Shown here: piece after piece, positions 27,367 to 36,026 of the stretch
Numbering within the stretch: position 1 is the stretch's first letter
Layout: each line of letters starts with the position of its first letter
Assembly (NCBI RefSeq): GCF_014297575.1
Contig: NZ_CP060412.1
Location: 4,340,001 to 4,404,000, forward strand
DNA: 64,000 bases
DNA from: Dyella telluris
Lineage (GTDB): Bacteria > Pseudomonadota > Gammaproteobacteria > Xanthomonadales > Rhodanobacteraceae
Direction of reading: 5' to 3'
Notes under the pieces: generated by a model
Seen by the model: the letters and a program-made list of their open reading frames with translations, nothing else
Told to the model about the DNA's origin: nothing
Database searches by the model: none
Made by a program: the position numbers and the translations under genes

Positions 27367-28496
27367 AGCGACCGGGCGTTCTTGAAATCCGAGGCCCTTC
27401 GCCAGGGCCATGCCGCGTTGCTTGCCTGCGGCATGTCCCACTCGGGGGCCAGCGGCGTGAGCGGCAATTTGCGCGCGGCCGCGCCGAACAGGAAGCGCAC
27501 GGCGGGGTCGTACTTGTCGGAGAGTCGTGTCAGGCCGATGGTCTGCGCAACGGCTGCGCGGGATACCTTCACCTGCGTGCCGGAGGAAAAGTCCAGCCGG
27601 TCCTGCAGGTTGCGCAGGGTGAGTACGGCCAGGCCGATGCTCCACAGGCAGAAACGGCGGAACCCGGCATGGCGCGCCGGCACCATCAGGGTGTATTCCA
27701 CCGCGCGGCAGAGATGCGAGTGCGCCACGCCGATCAGTTCGATCATGGCGTCTCCGTAGTGCGCGTCTTGCCGCCCGGCGGAGAGATCAAGCAGTTCCAC
27801 GCCGTGACGGGCGAATACGTCGTGGGGAAGCCAGCAGACGCCGTGGCTGCGGTCCTCCCATTGGTCCTTGAGGATGTTGGTCATCTGCAGGCCCTGGCCA
27901 AACGAAATGGCCAGGCGCATCAGCGTGCGTGACTGCGGTGCCAGTTCAGGCTCGAAGTCGATGAGCAGCTTGGTCAGCATTTCACCGACCACGCCAGCGA
28001 CGTGGTAGCAGTAGCGATCCATGTCGCGCTGGGTTTCCAGTCCCTGCAGGCCGACCACGCGCTGAAAATCGTGCATGCCCCGCGACATCACGCTGAGGCA
28101 TTCCACGATGGCATCGTGCTGCGAGGCACTGAACGTCTCGGTGATTTCCAGCACCAGTGGCAGGTGGGACATCAGGTCGCGTTCGCTTTCCGATGTGGCA
28201 TCCGAGAACCGGGGTGCGATGTCCGCGGCAAACTCGCGCGCATCGACGCGACCGATCACGGCGTCGACGAACGCATGTTCGTAGTTTCCTTTTTCTTCGG
28301 GGCTGAAGACGGGCTCGTCTTCAATGGTGTCGGCGATGCGGCACAGCAGGTACGCATTGGCAACCACGTCGCGCAGCTCCGGTGGCAGCTGCGGGATGGT
28401 CAAGGCGAACGTTCGCGACACCTTGGGGAGAATGGCTTCCTGATAAGCGCTGGCGTTGCTCAAGGAGATCGCAGCGGCTTGTTTCGCTTCGAACAT
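27363..28496 (-). CDS. sqs: Squalene synthase, single-enzyme (SQS) type
   Basis: A 377-residue head-to-head prenyltransferase condensing two FPP to squalene. The first Asp-rich motif is ADTIEDEP (D56-T-I-E-D60), the second is NILKDQWEDRSHGVCW, and the signature RYCYHVAGVVGEMLTKLL resembles the eukaryote-type SQS sequence YCxxVAGxVG. VSRTFALTIPQLP near the N-terminus also fits SQS. No HpnC, HpnD or HpnE occurs nearby, so squalene is probably made in one enzyme using NADPH. First gene of the series sqs-shc-hpnG-hpnN-copC-copD; it overlaps shc by 4 bp. Confidence 0.88.
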   Translation of the reverse strand: MFEAKQAAAISLSNASAYQEAILPKVSRTFALTIPQLPPELRDVVANAYLLCRIADTIEDEPVFSPEEKGNYEHAFVDAVIGRVDAREFAADIAPRFSDATSESERDLMSHLPLVLEITETFSASQHDAIVECLSVMSRGMHDFQRVVGLQGLETQRDMDRYCYHVAGVVGEMLTKLLIDFEPELAPQSRTLMRLAISFGQGLQMTNILKDQWEDRSHGVCWLPHDVFARHGVELLDLSAGRQDAHYGDAMIELIGVAHSHLCRAVEYTLMVPARHAGFRRFCLWSIGLAVLTLRNLQDRLDFSSGTQVKVSRAAVAQTIGLTRLSDKYDPAVRFLFGAAARKLPLTPLAPEWDMPQASNAAWPWRRASDFKNARSL

Positions 28497-28834
28497 GGGC
28501 TTGCCTCGGCCTTCTTAGTATTCACATACAGAGAAACCAGCGACCGAGGCATGGTAACACCCTGTTCGTGATGGACGCTGTCCATCTGACCAGAGCGAAT
28601 GTCATCGGTTCGTAGAGGCGGCCATCGGGCGTCGGAAAGCCTGCAGAAGGCGGGCGCCGCACGAGTGGCACTGGTGTGGCGCGGCATCCAGCGGTTACGT
28701 TCGCTGAAGCGAAGCCTTCGGGCGCGTCATTCGTACATAATGAACTCCCACTCGTCCCCGGGTTCAGGGAATAGCGGCGTGATGTGTCCAGATTCCATGC
28801 TGGCGATGGTCGGACTTACCTTGGCGTCTAGCCC
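28497..28834. promoter_or_regulatory. 338-bp divergent control region between squalene synthase and hpnA
   Basis: No gene seen. It holds three inverted repeats. (1) TGCCTCGG (28502-28509) with CCGAGGCA (28544-28551): in the squalene synthase leader the arm next to the gene contains its GAGG ribosome site, so the stem would mask it. (2) ATGGAC-gct-GTCCAT at 28571-28585. (3) TTCGCT-ga-AGCGAA at 28700-28713. A CATAAT (28736-28741) could be the -10 of hpnA. Binding proteins unknown. Confidence 0.5.
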
Positions 28835-29812
28835 GTGAGGTCACTGGTTACCGGTGCCACCGGGTTCGTCGGTTCCGCCGTGGCGCGGCGATTGCTGCGC
28901 GAAGATCACCACGTGCGGGTGCTGGCGCGACCGGGTTCGGACCGGCGCAACCTGCTGGGCCTGAACGTGGAGGTGGTGGAAGGCGATCTCGCCGATGCGT
29001 CGTCGCTGGCAAGGATTTGCGATGGCTGCGATGCGTTGTTCCACGTGGCCGCCGATTACCGTCTGTGGGCGCCGCGTCCGCAGGAGTTGTACCAGACCAA
29101 TGTCGAGGGCACCCGCGCCCTGCTGGATGCCGCACGGCGCGCCGGTGTCGCGCGCGTGGTCTACACCAGCAGTGTCGCCACGCTCGGTCTTCCGAAGGAT
29201 GGTGCGCCCGGCGACGAGGCTACGCCGGTGTCCCTGGGAGATATGGTCGGTCACTACAAGCGCTCCAAGTTCCTGGCCGAACAGTTGGTGCGCGAATACG
29301 CTGCGCAGGGTTTGCCGGTGGTCATCGTGAACCCGTCCACGCCGATCGGGCCGCGTGACATCAAGCCCACGCCCACCGGGCGCATCGTGCGCGACGCCAT
29401 GGCCGGGCGCATGCCCGCCTATGTCGACACCGGGCTCAACGTGGTGCACGTGGATGATGTGGCTGACGGGCACTGGCTGGCCTTCGCCAAAGGCGTCGTG
29501 GGTGAGCGCTATGTGCTGGGCGGCGCCAACCTCAGCCTGCGCGACCTGTTGTTCCAGATTGCCGAGATCGTGGGCCGCCCGCCGCCACGCTGGCGCTTGC
29601 CGCACGGTGCGGTGATGCCCGTGGCGTACGTCGCGGAAGCCTGGGCACGGCTGTCCGGCAGGCCGCCCATCGCTACCGTGGAGGAGGTGCGTATGTCGCG
29701 CAAGCGCATGTTCTTCAGCAGTGCCAGGGCGGAGCGCGAGCTGGGCTACGCGGCAGGGCCCGTTCGACTGGCGCTGGAGGATGCCGTGGCCTGGTTCAGC
29801 CTGCATCGCTGA
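28835..29812 (+). CDS. hpnA: Hopanoid-associated NAD-dependent sugar epimerase HpnA
   Basis: A 325-residue extended short-chain dehydrogenase. The Rossmann motif is at the very start (LVTGATGFVGSAVARRLL). The catalytic pair is in YTSSVATLG (Ser) and VGHYKRSKFLAEQ (Tyr-x3-Lys: Y-K-R-S-K). It is the conserved first gene of many hopanoid clusters; its sugar substrate is not established. The start is GTG 28835. It is divergent from squalene synthase and converges on the ferritin-like gene with 17 bp between stops. Confidence 0.9.
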   Translation: MRSLVTGATGFVGSAVARRLLREDHHVRVLARPGSDRRNLLGLNVEVVEGDLADASSLARICDGCDALFHVAADYRLWAPRPQELYQTNVEGTRALLDAARRAGVARVVYTSSVATLGLPKDGAPGDEATPVSLGDMVGHYKRSKFLAEQLVREYAAQGLPVVIVNPSTPIGPRDIKPTPTGRIVRDAMAGRMPAYVDTGLNVVHVDDVADGHWLAFAKGVVGERYVLGGANLSLRDLLFQIAEIVGRPPPRWRLPHGAVMPVAYVAEAWARLSGRPPIATVEEVRMSRKRMFFSSARAERELGYAAGPVRLALEDAVAWFSLHR

Positions 29813-29829
29813 AACGACGCGGGTAGAAC

Positions 29830-30720
29830 CTATTTCACGAATCGCCTGGCCAGGCGGGCCAGGCGCGGCACGAAGGTGGGGCGCAGCAGGCGTTCGTCAT
29901 AGCCGCCCATGCGATAGCTGTCCTGTGTCAGGCACATGTCCAGCAGCTCGCCCAGTTTCAGGTCCAGGCCTATCTGTTCGTGCCCGGTGAGGGTGAAGTT
30001 GGCGTCCTGCATTTCGCCGTTGCCGTCCAGGCCTTTGGCGATGCCGATGCGTTCCCAGATCAGAAACAGCCACACCCGCAGCACTTTGAGCTCGAAGGCC
30101 GGGCGCCGCCACCACGGCAACTGCTTGCGATACCACGCCACCCAGTTGGCGAAGAACAGGATGTGGCGCGCCTCTTCCTGCATGACCGGTTCGAAGGTTT
30201 CCACCAGTTCGCCCGGGAAATAGCCGGTGCGCTTGGCGGACTCGAACAGGCCGAAAGCAAAGAAACTGTCGATGCATTCGCTGTAGCCGGTAACCAGCCA
30301 GCCCCATTCCGGGTCCTTGGGCACTTCGTATTCCGGCTCGGGCGCCAGTGCGATGCCATAGGCCGCCACCATCTTGCTGAGCACCACCTTGTGGCGTGCT
30401 TCCTCGTCGCCGTCCATGGTGAGTGCTTCGTGCAGCAGAGGATCGCTCACGGTCTGGGTATAGGTGGCGACGCGCAGCTTGGCTTTGCCCTCGGTCTGCA
30501 CGGCAATGTCCCAGATAGGCAGGGACGTGATGCGGTGAAGCGCATCGGGTCCCAGTGCCGGCCAGTCGATCACGGCGGGTTTGTACGGGTTGTGCGTGTC
30601 CAGCAGCATCCGGCAGAACAGCCGCTTGTGGGCCTCCGAGCCGACCTTGATGCGGCCAGGCTCGCCGCCCTCCCAGTGGCGCATGGTGTGGTCGGCGGCA
30701 GCTACGGCGTCATCGGGCAT
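29830..30720 (-). CDS. Ferritin-like di-iron protein in the hopanoid operon
   Basis: A 296-residue soluble helical protein. It contains two E-x-x-H motifs, E107-A-R-H110 (GDEEARHK) and E183-A-R-H186 (QEEARHILF), with upstream Glu candidates E77 and E148/E160. This matches the E...ExxH...E...ExxH di-iron pattern of ferritin-like oxygenases and oxidases. WWRRPAFELKVLRVWLFLIW near residue 205-222 may touch the membrane. Exact function unknown to me. It lies 9 bp after hpnL, at the end of the hpnI-J-K-L run, so a hopanoid-modifying oxygenase or desaturase is the natural guess. An iron-storage role is less likely given the operon. Confidence 0.75.
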   Translation of the reverse strand: MPDDAVAAADHTMRHWEGGEPGRIKVGSEAHKRLFCRMLLDTHNPYKPAVIDWPALGPDALHRITSLPIWDIAVQTEGKAKLRVATYTQTVSDPLLHEALTMDGDEEARHKVVLSKMVAAYGIALAPEPEYEVPKDPEWGWLVTGYSECIDSFFAFGLFESAKRTGYFPGELVETFEPVMQEEARHILFFANWVAWYRKQLPWWRRPAFELKVLRVWLFLIWERIGIAKGLDGNGEMQDANFTLTGHEQIGLDLKLGELLDMCLTQDSYRMGGYDERLLRPTFVPRLARLARRFVK

Positions 30721-30729
30721 GCTTGCCTC

Positions 30730-31749
30730 TCAGGATGTCTCGGAAAGCTTCGGCTTGCGGCGCGTCAGCCAGCGACGATGCATCCGATGTGCTTCTGCCC
30801 ACTGCCAGGACAGCAGGGCCGGTACGCCAAAGCCTACCTCACGCGCGCGCTTCACCAGCGACAACGCGATGGCGGCGTCGGCGGGCAGGCCGATGATGTT
30901 GCCGAACAGCACCAGCCCGCCTTCCTGCACGCCCAGCCCGGCCGGCACGAAGAAGATGATGTGACGCACCGCCTGGGTGGTCGCCTCGATGGCGATGGCG
31001 TCCCACACGGAGATGGGAAAGCCCAGCAGCTGCAGGGCCAGCCAGCTTTCGAAACTGCCGACCACAAAGCCGGCTACCTGCCAGGCGCAGGCAACGCCGA
31101 GGCGGGCCGGGCGGCTGTAGAGCTTGCGCACTTCCTCGTCCAGCCGCGCACCGTCCAGCAGCTCGGTGAAACGCGACGGGCCGCCCAGCATTTTCTCGGC
31201 GAACGTCTCCAGCCGCGAGAACAGCTGGCCGTGGCGCAGTATCCAGATCAACCCGATGGGCAAAGGCAGTGAGGCTGCCACGGCGCCGATCACCGAATTG
31301 AGCGTGCCGATATGCCCGGCCATGCCGATCAGCAGCAACAGGCCCAGCGCCACGAAGATGTACTGGCTGACCAGGGTCAGCAGCACCTCCATGATCACGC
31401 TGGCGGCCACGGGGGCGCCCTCGAGTCCGCGCCACTTGACCAGGCGGATGCCCACGATCTCGCCGCCGACATTGGCCACCGGCAGCAGGCGGTTGCAGGC
31501 CTCCCGCACCGTGGCGACCCAGAACAGGAACGGCGTGCCGGCCTTGCGCTTTGGGTCGCTGGGCGCAAGCAGCGCGCGCCAGCCGAGCACATCCAGAAAC
31601 AGCGGCAGGGCATGGAATGGCAGCAGCCAGAGCAGGGCCCAGCCTGCATGGTTGAACGCGTTCTCGATGGCGGACCAGTTCTGGTGCGTCACCAGGATGA
31701 TCGCGGCAGCCAGCCCGAGCAGGCCGGCGATGTAGACGACATATTTCAT
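30730..31749 (-). CDS. hpnL: HpnL, lysylphosphatidylglycerol synthase-like membrane protein
   Basis: A 339-residue inner-membrane protein with ~7-8 hydrophobic helices, belonging to the flippase-like part of the LPG synthase family (no C-terminal synthase domain). Typical segments: VGGEIVGIRLVKWRGLEG, and IIFFVPAGLGVQEGGLVLFGNIIGL near the end. HpnL is a conserved hopanoid-cluster member of unproven role, perhaps hopanoid flipping. The start is ATG 31749, sharing ATGA with the hpnK stop; the longer frame to 31788 is rejected. Confidence 0.88.
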   Translation of the reverse strand: MKYVVYIAGLLGLAAAIILVTHQNWSAIENAFNHAGWALLWLLPFHALPLFLDVLGWRALLAPSDPKRKAGTPFLFWVATVREACNRLLPVANVGGEIVGIRLVKWRGLEGAPVAASVIMEVLLTLVSQYIFVALGLLLLIGMAGHIGTLNSVIGAVAASLPLPIGLIWILRHGQLFSRLETFAEKMLGGPSRFTELLDGARLDEEVRKLYSRPARLGVACAWQVAGFVVGSFESWLALQLLGFPISVWDAIAIEATTQAVRHIIFFVPAGLGVQEGGLVLFGNIIGLPADAAIALSLVKRAREVGFGVPALLSWQWAEAHRMHRRWLTRRKPKLSETS

Positions 31750-32576
31750 GCCGCCGCCGGATCGCTGAAGCCGTGGCATAGCCGGCAATGTTCCGCCACT
31801 GCCTGCCGCACGCGCGGCGACAATAGCGCGGCCAGTTCGTCGGCGTGCCGGTAGCTGGCCATGGCGGGGGTGAGTTCGTCGTGCGTGGCCGGGTGCAGGT
31901 AGAGCTCGTTGAGTCCGTCCGGCAGGTGTTGCAGCACGTCCAGCAACACCTGTTCGTTCATGCCGCCGGTGTGCCGGATGCCAAAAACGCGGTCGTTGGT
32001 TCGCATGCCCGCGCGGCGCAAACGGTAGCGCATCAGCGCAAGCCAGGGTTTCAGCCAGGGGCCGGAACCCGGTTCGGCTGGCCAGCGTACGGCGCGAAGA
32101 CCGAAGTCGCGCCCAATGGAAAGCATCAAGGAAAGCACCGTCGGATGAAGATGGAAATGTTTATGGGCGTTGACGTGGTCCAGCGGCAGGCCGGTGGCGG
32201 CGAACGCTTCGAACTGGGCGCGAATCTCCGCCGCCAGTTGCCTGCGCACGTGCGGCAGGAAGAAGAAGCGGAAGCCGTCGCCCGCCATATTGTCGCCGAA
32301 GTATCCGCGCGCATCGACCAGGGCTGGTATGTGCGGTGCCGGCAGCGCGGATCGCCCGTCCGCGAGTACCAGGTGCAGGCCCACGGCGAGGCCGGGAAGC
32401 TGTCGCGCACGCGCCACGGCATCAGCCACCGCAGGGGCAGTGACCATCAGGCTGGCCGCACGCAGCACGCCGTCGCGAAAGCCGCGCTCCACCGCTTCGT
32501 TGACGGCGGAGTGCAGGCCGAAGTCGTCGGCCGTGACGATCAGTCGTGGTTGGGAGGGTGCCGGTGGCGCAGTCAT
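31746..32576 (-). CDS. hpnK: HpnK, YdjC-like deacetylase of hopanoid headgroup synthesis
   Basis: A 276-residue YdjC-fold metal-dependent deacetylase. Motifs: RLIVTADDFGLHSAVNEAV (D17/D18 metal ligands), AVGLHLVLADG, and DHVNAHKHFHLHPTV with the metal His residues. In Burkholderia HpnK deacetylates the N-acetylglucosaminyl-BHT made by HpnI. The start chosen is ATG 32576, 22 bp after hpnJ; GTG 32615 would overlap hpnJ. The stop overlaps hpnL. Confidence 0.92.
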   Translation of the reverse strand: MTAPPAPSQPRLIVTADDFGLHSAVNEAVERGFRDGVLRAASLMVTAPAVADAVARARQLPGLAVGLHLVLADGRSALPAPHIPALVDARGYFGDNMAGDGFRFFFLPHVRRQLAAEIRAQFEAFAATGLPLDHVNAHKHFHLHPTVLSLMLSIGRDFGLRAVRWPAEPGSGPWLKPWLALMRYRLRRAGMRTNDRVFGIRHTGGMNEQVLLDVLQHLPDGLNELYLHPATHDELTPAMASYRHADELAALLSPRVRQAVAEHCRLCHGFSDPAAA

Positions 32577-32598
32577 CGGTGCAGCGAGTGCAGCGCGG

Positions 32599-34026
32599 TC
32601 ACGCCTCGTGTGCACGCAGGAAGTGAAAGAACTCCACGCCCTCGCGCAGTCGTCGTTTGGTCATCTCCCAGCTCCCGGCCATTTCCTTGACGATCTCCCA
32701 GATCTTGGACGGGCGGAAATAGAAGCTGCGGTAGAAGGTTTCCACGCCGTGGAATATCTCTTCCTTGGACAGGTGCGGGTAGCTGATCATGGCCAGCTGC
32801 ACGCCCTTGTCATTGACCAGGTGCGTCGAGGTGTTTTCCTCCAGCCAGCCGTTCTCGATGGCCTGCTTGTACAGCGAAGTGCCGGGGTAGGGGGCGGCCA
32901 GCGACACCTGGATGGTGTGCGGGTTGATTTCCTTGGCGTACTCGATGGTGCGCGCGATGGTTTCCTTGGTTTCGCCAGGCAGGCCGAGGATGAAGGTGCC
33001 ATGCACGGTGATGCCGAGCTTGCGGCAGTTTTCAGTGAAAGTGCGCGCGATGTCGGTGCGCAGGCCCTTCTTGATGTTGTGCAGGATCTGGTCGTCGCCG
33101 GACTCGTAACCCACCAGCAACAGGCGCAGGCCGTTCTCTTTCATGATCTTCAACGAGTCGTAAGGCACGTTGGCCTTCGCGTTGCAGCTCCATGTCCAGC
33201 CCATGGCATGCAGGCCGCGCGCGATCTCGTGCACCCGATCCATGTTGGAGCTGTCGGTGAACGTGTCGTCGTCGAACATCAGTTCGCGGACCTCGGGCAT
33301 GTTCTCCTTGATCCACTTCGCCTCGGCCAGCACGTTGGCGGCCGAGCGCACACGATAGCGGTGTCCACCTACGGTCTGCGGCCACAGGCAGAACGTGCAC
33401 TTGGAGCGGCAGCCGCGGCCGGTGTAGATCGACACGTACGGATGCATCAGGTAGCCAATGAAATAGCGATCGATCTTCAGGTCGCGCTTGTAGATCGGCG
33501 CCACGAAGGGCAGGTCATCCATGTGTTCGATGGTGGCGCGCGCCGGGTTGTGCTGCACGCTGCCGTCGGCCAGCTTGTAACTGATGCCGGCGATGTCCTT
33601 GAAGTGACGACCTTCCGCTACTTCCTTGCAGGTGTAATCGAACTCCTCGCGCGCCACGAAATCGATGGCGGGCGATGCGAGCAGTGAGGCATCCGGTTCC
33701 ACCGCCACCTTGGCGCCCACCATGCCGATGAGAATGCCGGGTTTGCGCTCCTTGAGGAGCTCGGCGAACTTCGCGTCGGTGGGGAACGAGGGGGTGCTGG
33801 TATGGATGATCACCAGGTCGTATACGCTGGCAATGCTGAGGGTGTCTTCGACCGACAGCTCTTCCACGGGAGCGTCCAGCACGCGCGAATCGGGGACCAG
33901 CGCGGCCGGCTGTGCGAGCCAGGTGGGATACCAGAAACTCTTGATCTCGCGCTTGGCCTGGTAGCGGGAGCCGGCGCCGCCGTCGAAACCGTCAAACGAA
34001 GGGGCTTGCAGAAAAAGCGTCTTCAT
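32599..34026 (-). CDS. hpnJ: HpnJ, B12-binding radical SAM enzyme
   Basis: A 475-residue cytosolic enzyme. The N-terminal ~140 residues form a cobalamin-binding-like domain. The radical SAM cluster motif C206-x3-C210-x2-C213 is in YTGRGCRSKCTFCLWPQ, and a typical C-terminal part follows. In Burkholderia HpnJ contracts glucosamine to the cyclitol ether headgroup after HpnI and HpnK. The start is ATG 34026; the frame continues to 34317 without a ribosome site. Second gene of the hpnI-J-K-L-ferritin-like operon. Confidence 0.94.
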   Translation of the reverse strand: MKTLFLQAPSFDGFDGGAGSRYQAKREIKSFWYPTWLAQPAALVPDSRVLDAPVEELSVEDTLSIASVYDLVIIHTSTPSFPTDAKFAELLKERKPGILIGMVGAKVAVEPDASLLASPAIDFVAREEFDYTCKEVAEGRHFKDIAGISYKLADGSVQHNPARATIEHMDDLPFVAPIYKRDLKIDRYFIGYLMHPYVSIYTGRGCRSKCTFCLWPQTVGGHRYRVRSAANVLAEAKWIKENMPEVRELMFDDDTFTDSSNMDRVHEIARGLHAMGWTWSCNAKANVPYDSLKIMKENGLRLLLVGYESGDDQILHNIKKGLRTDIARTFTENCRKLGITVHGTFILGLPGETKETIARTIEYAKEINPHTIQVSLAAPYPGTSLYKQAIENGWLEENTSTHLVNDKGVQLAMISYPHLSKEEIFHGVETFYRSFYFRPSKIWEIVKEMAGSWEMTKRRLREGVEFFHFLRAHEA

Positions 34027-34094
34027 GGGATTGCCAAGCTCCTGCAGCAGGGGGTCTGCGTTTGCAATGAGTTGTTCATCACACTCTTTCTTCT

Positions 34095-35261
34095 TCAAGG
34101 ATACCGCGGCGGCGCGTGGTCGCGCGCATGCAGCACCTGGCCGCGCCAGTCCACTTGCCAGCGGATCAGCGCGCCCGCCCATTCCAGCAGCAATAGCCCG
34201 TCCCGGAAAGGGGTGAGCCAGATGTCTCGCCAGCGCGAAGATCTTGCGTTGACCTGCCAACCGGCGGCGTAGCGTGCGATGCGCGCCGCGACGCCCAGCA
34301 GGGCGACGATCAGGCAAGGCACGGAGGGCGAAAGCAGGAGAGCGAGCACCAGCAGGGGCCAGGTGAAGCAGATAAAGCTGAAGAAGAATCCCGCTGGCGA
34401 GATGGCCCGGATGGTGCGCAGCCAGCGCAGCTCGTGCACCCAGAGACTGGCAAGGCGGGTTTCGGTGACGTCGGTACCCACCACGACGTCACTCAGCACG
34501 GTATGCAGGCCCAGCCGGCGCGTGCGTTCGCCCAGCCAGAAATCGTCAGCCAGGGTGTCTTTCAGGGCTTCGAAGCCGCCGATGGCTTCCAGTGCATCGC
34601 GCCGCAAGGCGATGGTGGAGCCGAAGGCAAAGCGGGTGGAGCCAAATGCGTGCGACAGGCGCACGGAGGGCGCGAACCAGTCGTCGATGAACAGCTTGCC
34701 CATGCGCGCACTGAGCGCGCCGCCGGCCATGCCGTGGTAGAGGCAGGTCACGATGCCCGTGCGTGGGTCGTTCAATGGTGCGGTGATACGCGCAAGATAA
34801 TCCGGCGTCACGCTGATGTCGCTGTCGGCCAGCACCAGCCAGTCGTGGCGCGCGTGCGGCAGCAGGTTGATCAGGTTGCTGACCTTGCGGTTGGCGCCGT
34901 GCACCGTGGGGTCGATCACCAGTGCCATGGGGCGTTGCGGGAACTCGCGCTGCAGGCGTTGCACCACGGCGATGGCGGGGTCCTCCGGGTCGTGCACGCC
35001 AAAAAGCAGTTCATAGTCGGCGTAACGCTGATCGCAGAAGCTGTGCAGGTTCTCGTAGAGGCGCGGTTCGGCGCCATGCAATGGTTTGAGCAGGCTGACG
35101 GGGCGGCTTGCCTGATCGTTCACATCCGCTCGCCGATGCTTGTTCATGCGAGCACACCGAAACCAGGCCCAGAGGCTCAGGCATGCATACGCCGTGGCGC
35201 ACAGGGCCAGTGCGATGCCGGACCAGGAAAGCAGCGATGAATCGGCGGGATAAGGCGGCAT
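34095..35261 (-). CDS. hpnI: HpnI, hopanoid glycosyltransferase (family 2, ceramide-glucosyltransferase-like)
   Basis: A 388-residue membrane glycosyltransferase adding N-acetylglucosamine to bacteriohopanetetrol. An N-terminal TM helix precedes the GT-A domain: VSLLKPLHGAEPRLYENL, LVLADSDISV (DxD), TLADDFWLGERTRRLGL and the (Q/R)xxRW-like LRWLRTIR. Two or three C-terminal TM helices follow. The start was set at ATG 35261; ATG 35288 is a close alternative. It heads the leftward operon hpnI-J-K-L-ferritin-like and is divergent from the DUF2147 gene, only 45 bp away. Confidence 0.9.
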   Translation of the reverse strand: MPPYPADSSLLSWSGIALALCATAYACLSLWAWFRCARMNKHRRADVNDQASRPVSLLKPLHGAEPRLYENLHSFCDQRYADYELLFGVHDPEDPAIAVVQRLQREFPQRPMALVIDPTVHGANRKVSNLINLLPHARHDWLVLADSDISVTPDYLARITAPLNDPRTGIVTCLYHGMAGGALSARMGKLFIDDWFAPSVRLSHAFGSTRFAFGSTIALRRDALEAIGGFEALKDTLADDFWLGERTRRLGLHTVLSDVVVGTDVTETRLASLWVHELRWLRTIRAISPAGFFFSFICFTWPLLVLALLLSPSVPCLIVALLGVAARIARYAAGWQVNARSSRWRDIWLTPFRDGLLLLEWAGALIRWQVDWRGQVLHARDHAPPRYP

Positions 35262-35306
35262 GAAGTCGGTTCGAGCGCAGTCCACCATTGGTTGCAAACT
35301 TACTGC

Positions 35307-35864
35307 ATGCGCTTCGTGAATACCCCTCCCGCTGGTGGGTGGTGGCGATGCCTCCTGTTGGCAGGACTGTGTTGGCTTGCAGGCGGCATGGCGGCCGCGC
35401 AGGCGGCGCCCGGGAATGAAGCGGCTGCCACGGCCATCGAAGGTGACTGGCTGGTGGCAAGCCGCGACGCCATCATCCGCATCCAGGCGCAGGGTGACAG
35501 CTTTATCGGCACCATCGTGTGGCAACTGCACGACACCTACGGCCCGGAAGATGGGCCCGAGCTCAACGGCAGGATCGTCACGGATCGCCACAACCCCGAC
35601 CCGGCCCTGCGTTCACGCCCGCTGACCGGGTTACGCCTGCTCTGGGGGCTGCATTACGACGCCGCGGCAAAGGCCTGGGTGGATGGCTTCGTGTACAACT
35701 CCGACAACGGCAAGCAATACCACTGCGAAGTGCATGTGCCATCGCCGGATACGCTGGTGCTTCGTGGCTACATCGGCATTCCGCTGCTGGGTGGAAGCAC
35801 CACATGGACGCGTACGCACGAGCCGTTTCCTGCGCGATCCAGCAGCGTTCGTTCGACGAATTGA
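35307..35864 (+). CDS. Secreted DUF2147-family protein
   Basis: A 185-residue exported protein: signal peptide with hydrophobic core CLLLAGLCWLAGGMAAAQA, then a DUF2147 beta-barrel-like domain (IEGDWLVASRDAIIRIQAQG, then WVDGFVYNSDNGKQYHCEV). DUF2147 proteins are periplasmic and uncharacterised. The start is ATG 35307, with hpnI starting 45 bp away in the other direction, so both promoters must overlap in this small space. Placement inside the hopanoid locus suggests, but does not show, a link to envelope lipids. Confidence 0.82.
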   Translation: MRFVNTPPAGGWWRCLLLAGLCWLAGGMAAAQAAPGNEAAATAIEGDWLVASRDAIIRIQAQGDSFIGTIVWQLHDTYGPEDGPELNGRIVTDRHNPDPALRSRPLTGLRLLWGLHYDAAAKAWVDGFVYNSDNGKQYHCEVHVPSPDTLVLRGYIGIPLLGGSTTWTRTHEPFPARSSSVRSTN

Positions 35865-36026
35865 CGGCTGTCAGTGCGGCGTAATGATCTGCAAGGGGCT
35901 ACTCGGTCCCGTTGATACTTGATAGCCTGAAGCGACATTCGTTCAGCGCCTGACGCGCAGCTCATCGTTTGTGACGAAGATGTGATGAACGGGTGTGCAC
36001 TGTTCGCCGGAAGAGAGGTTTTCATC

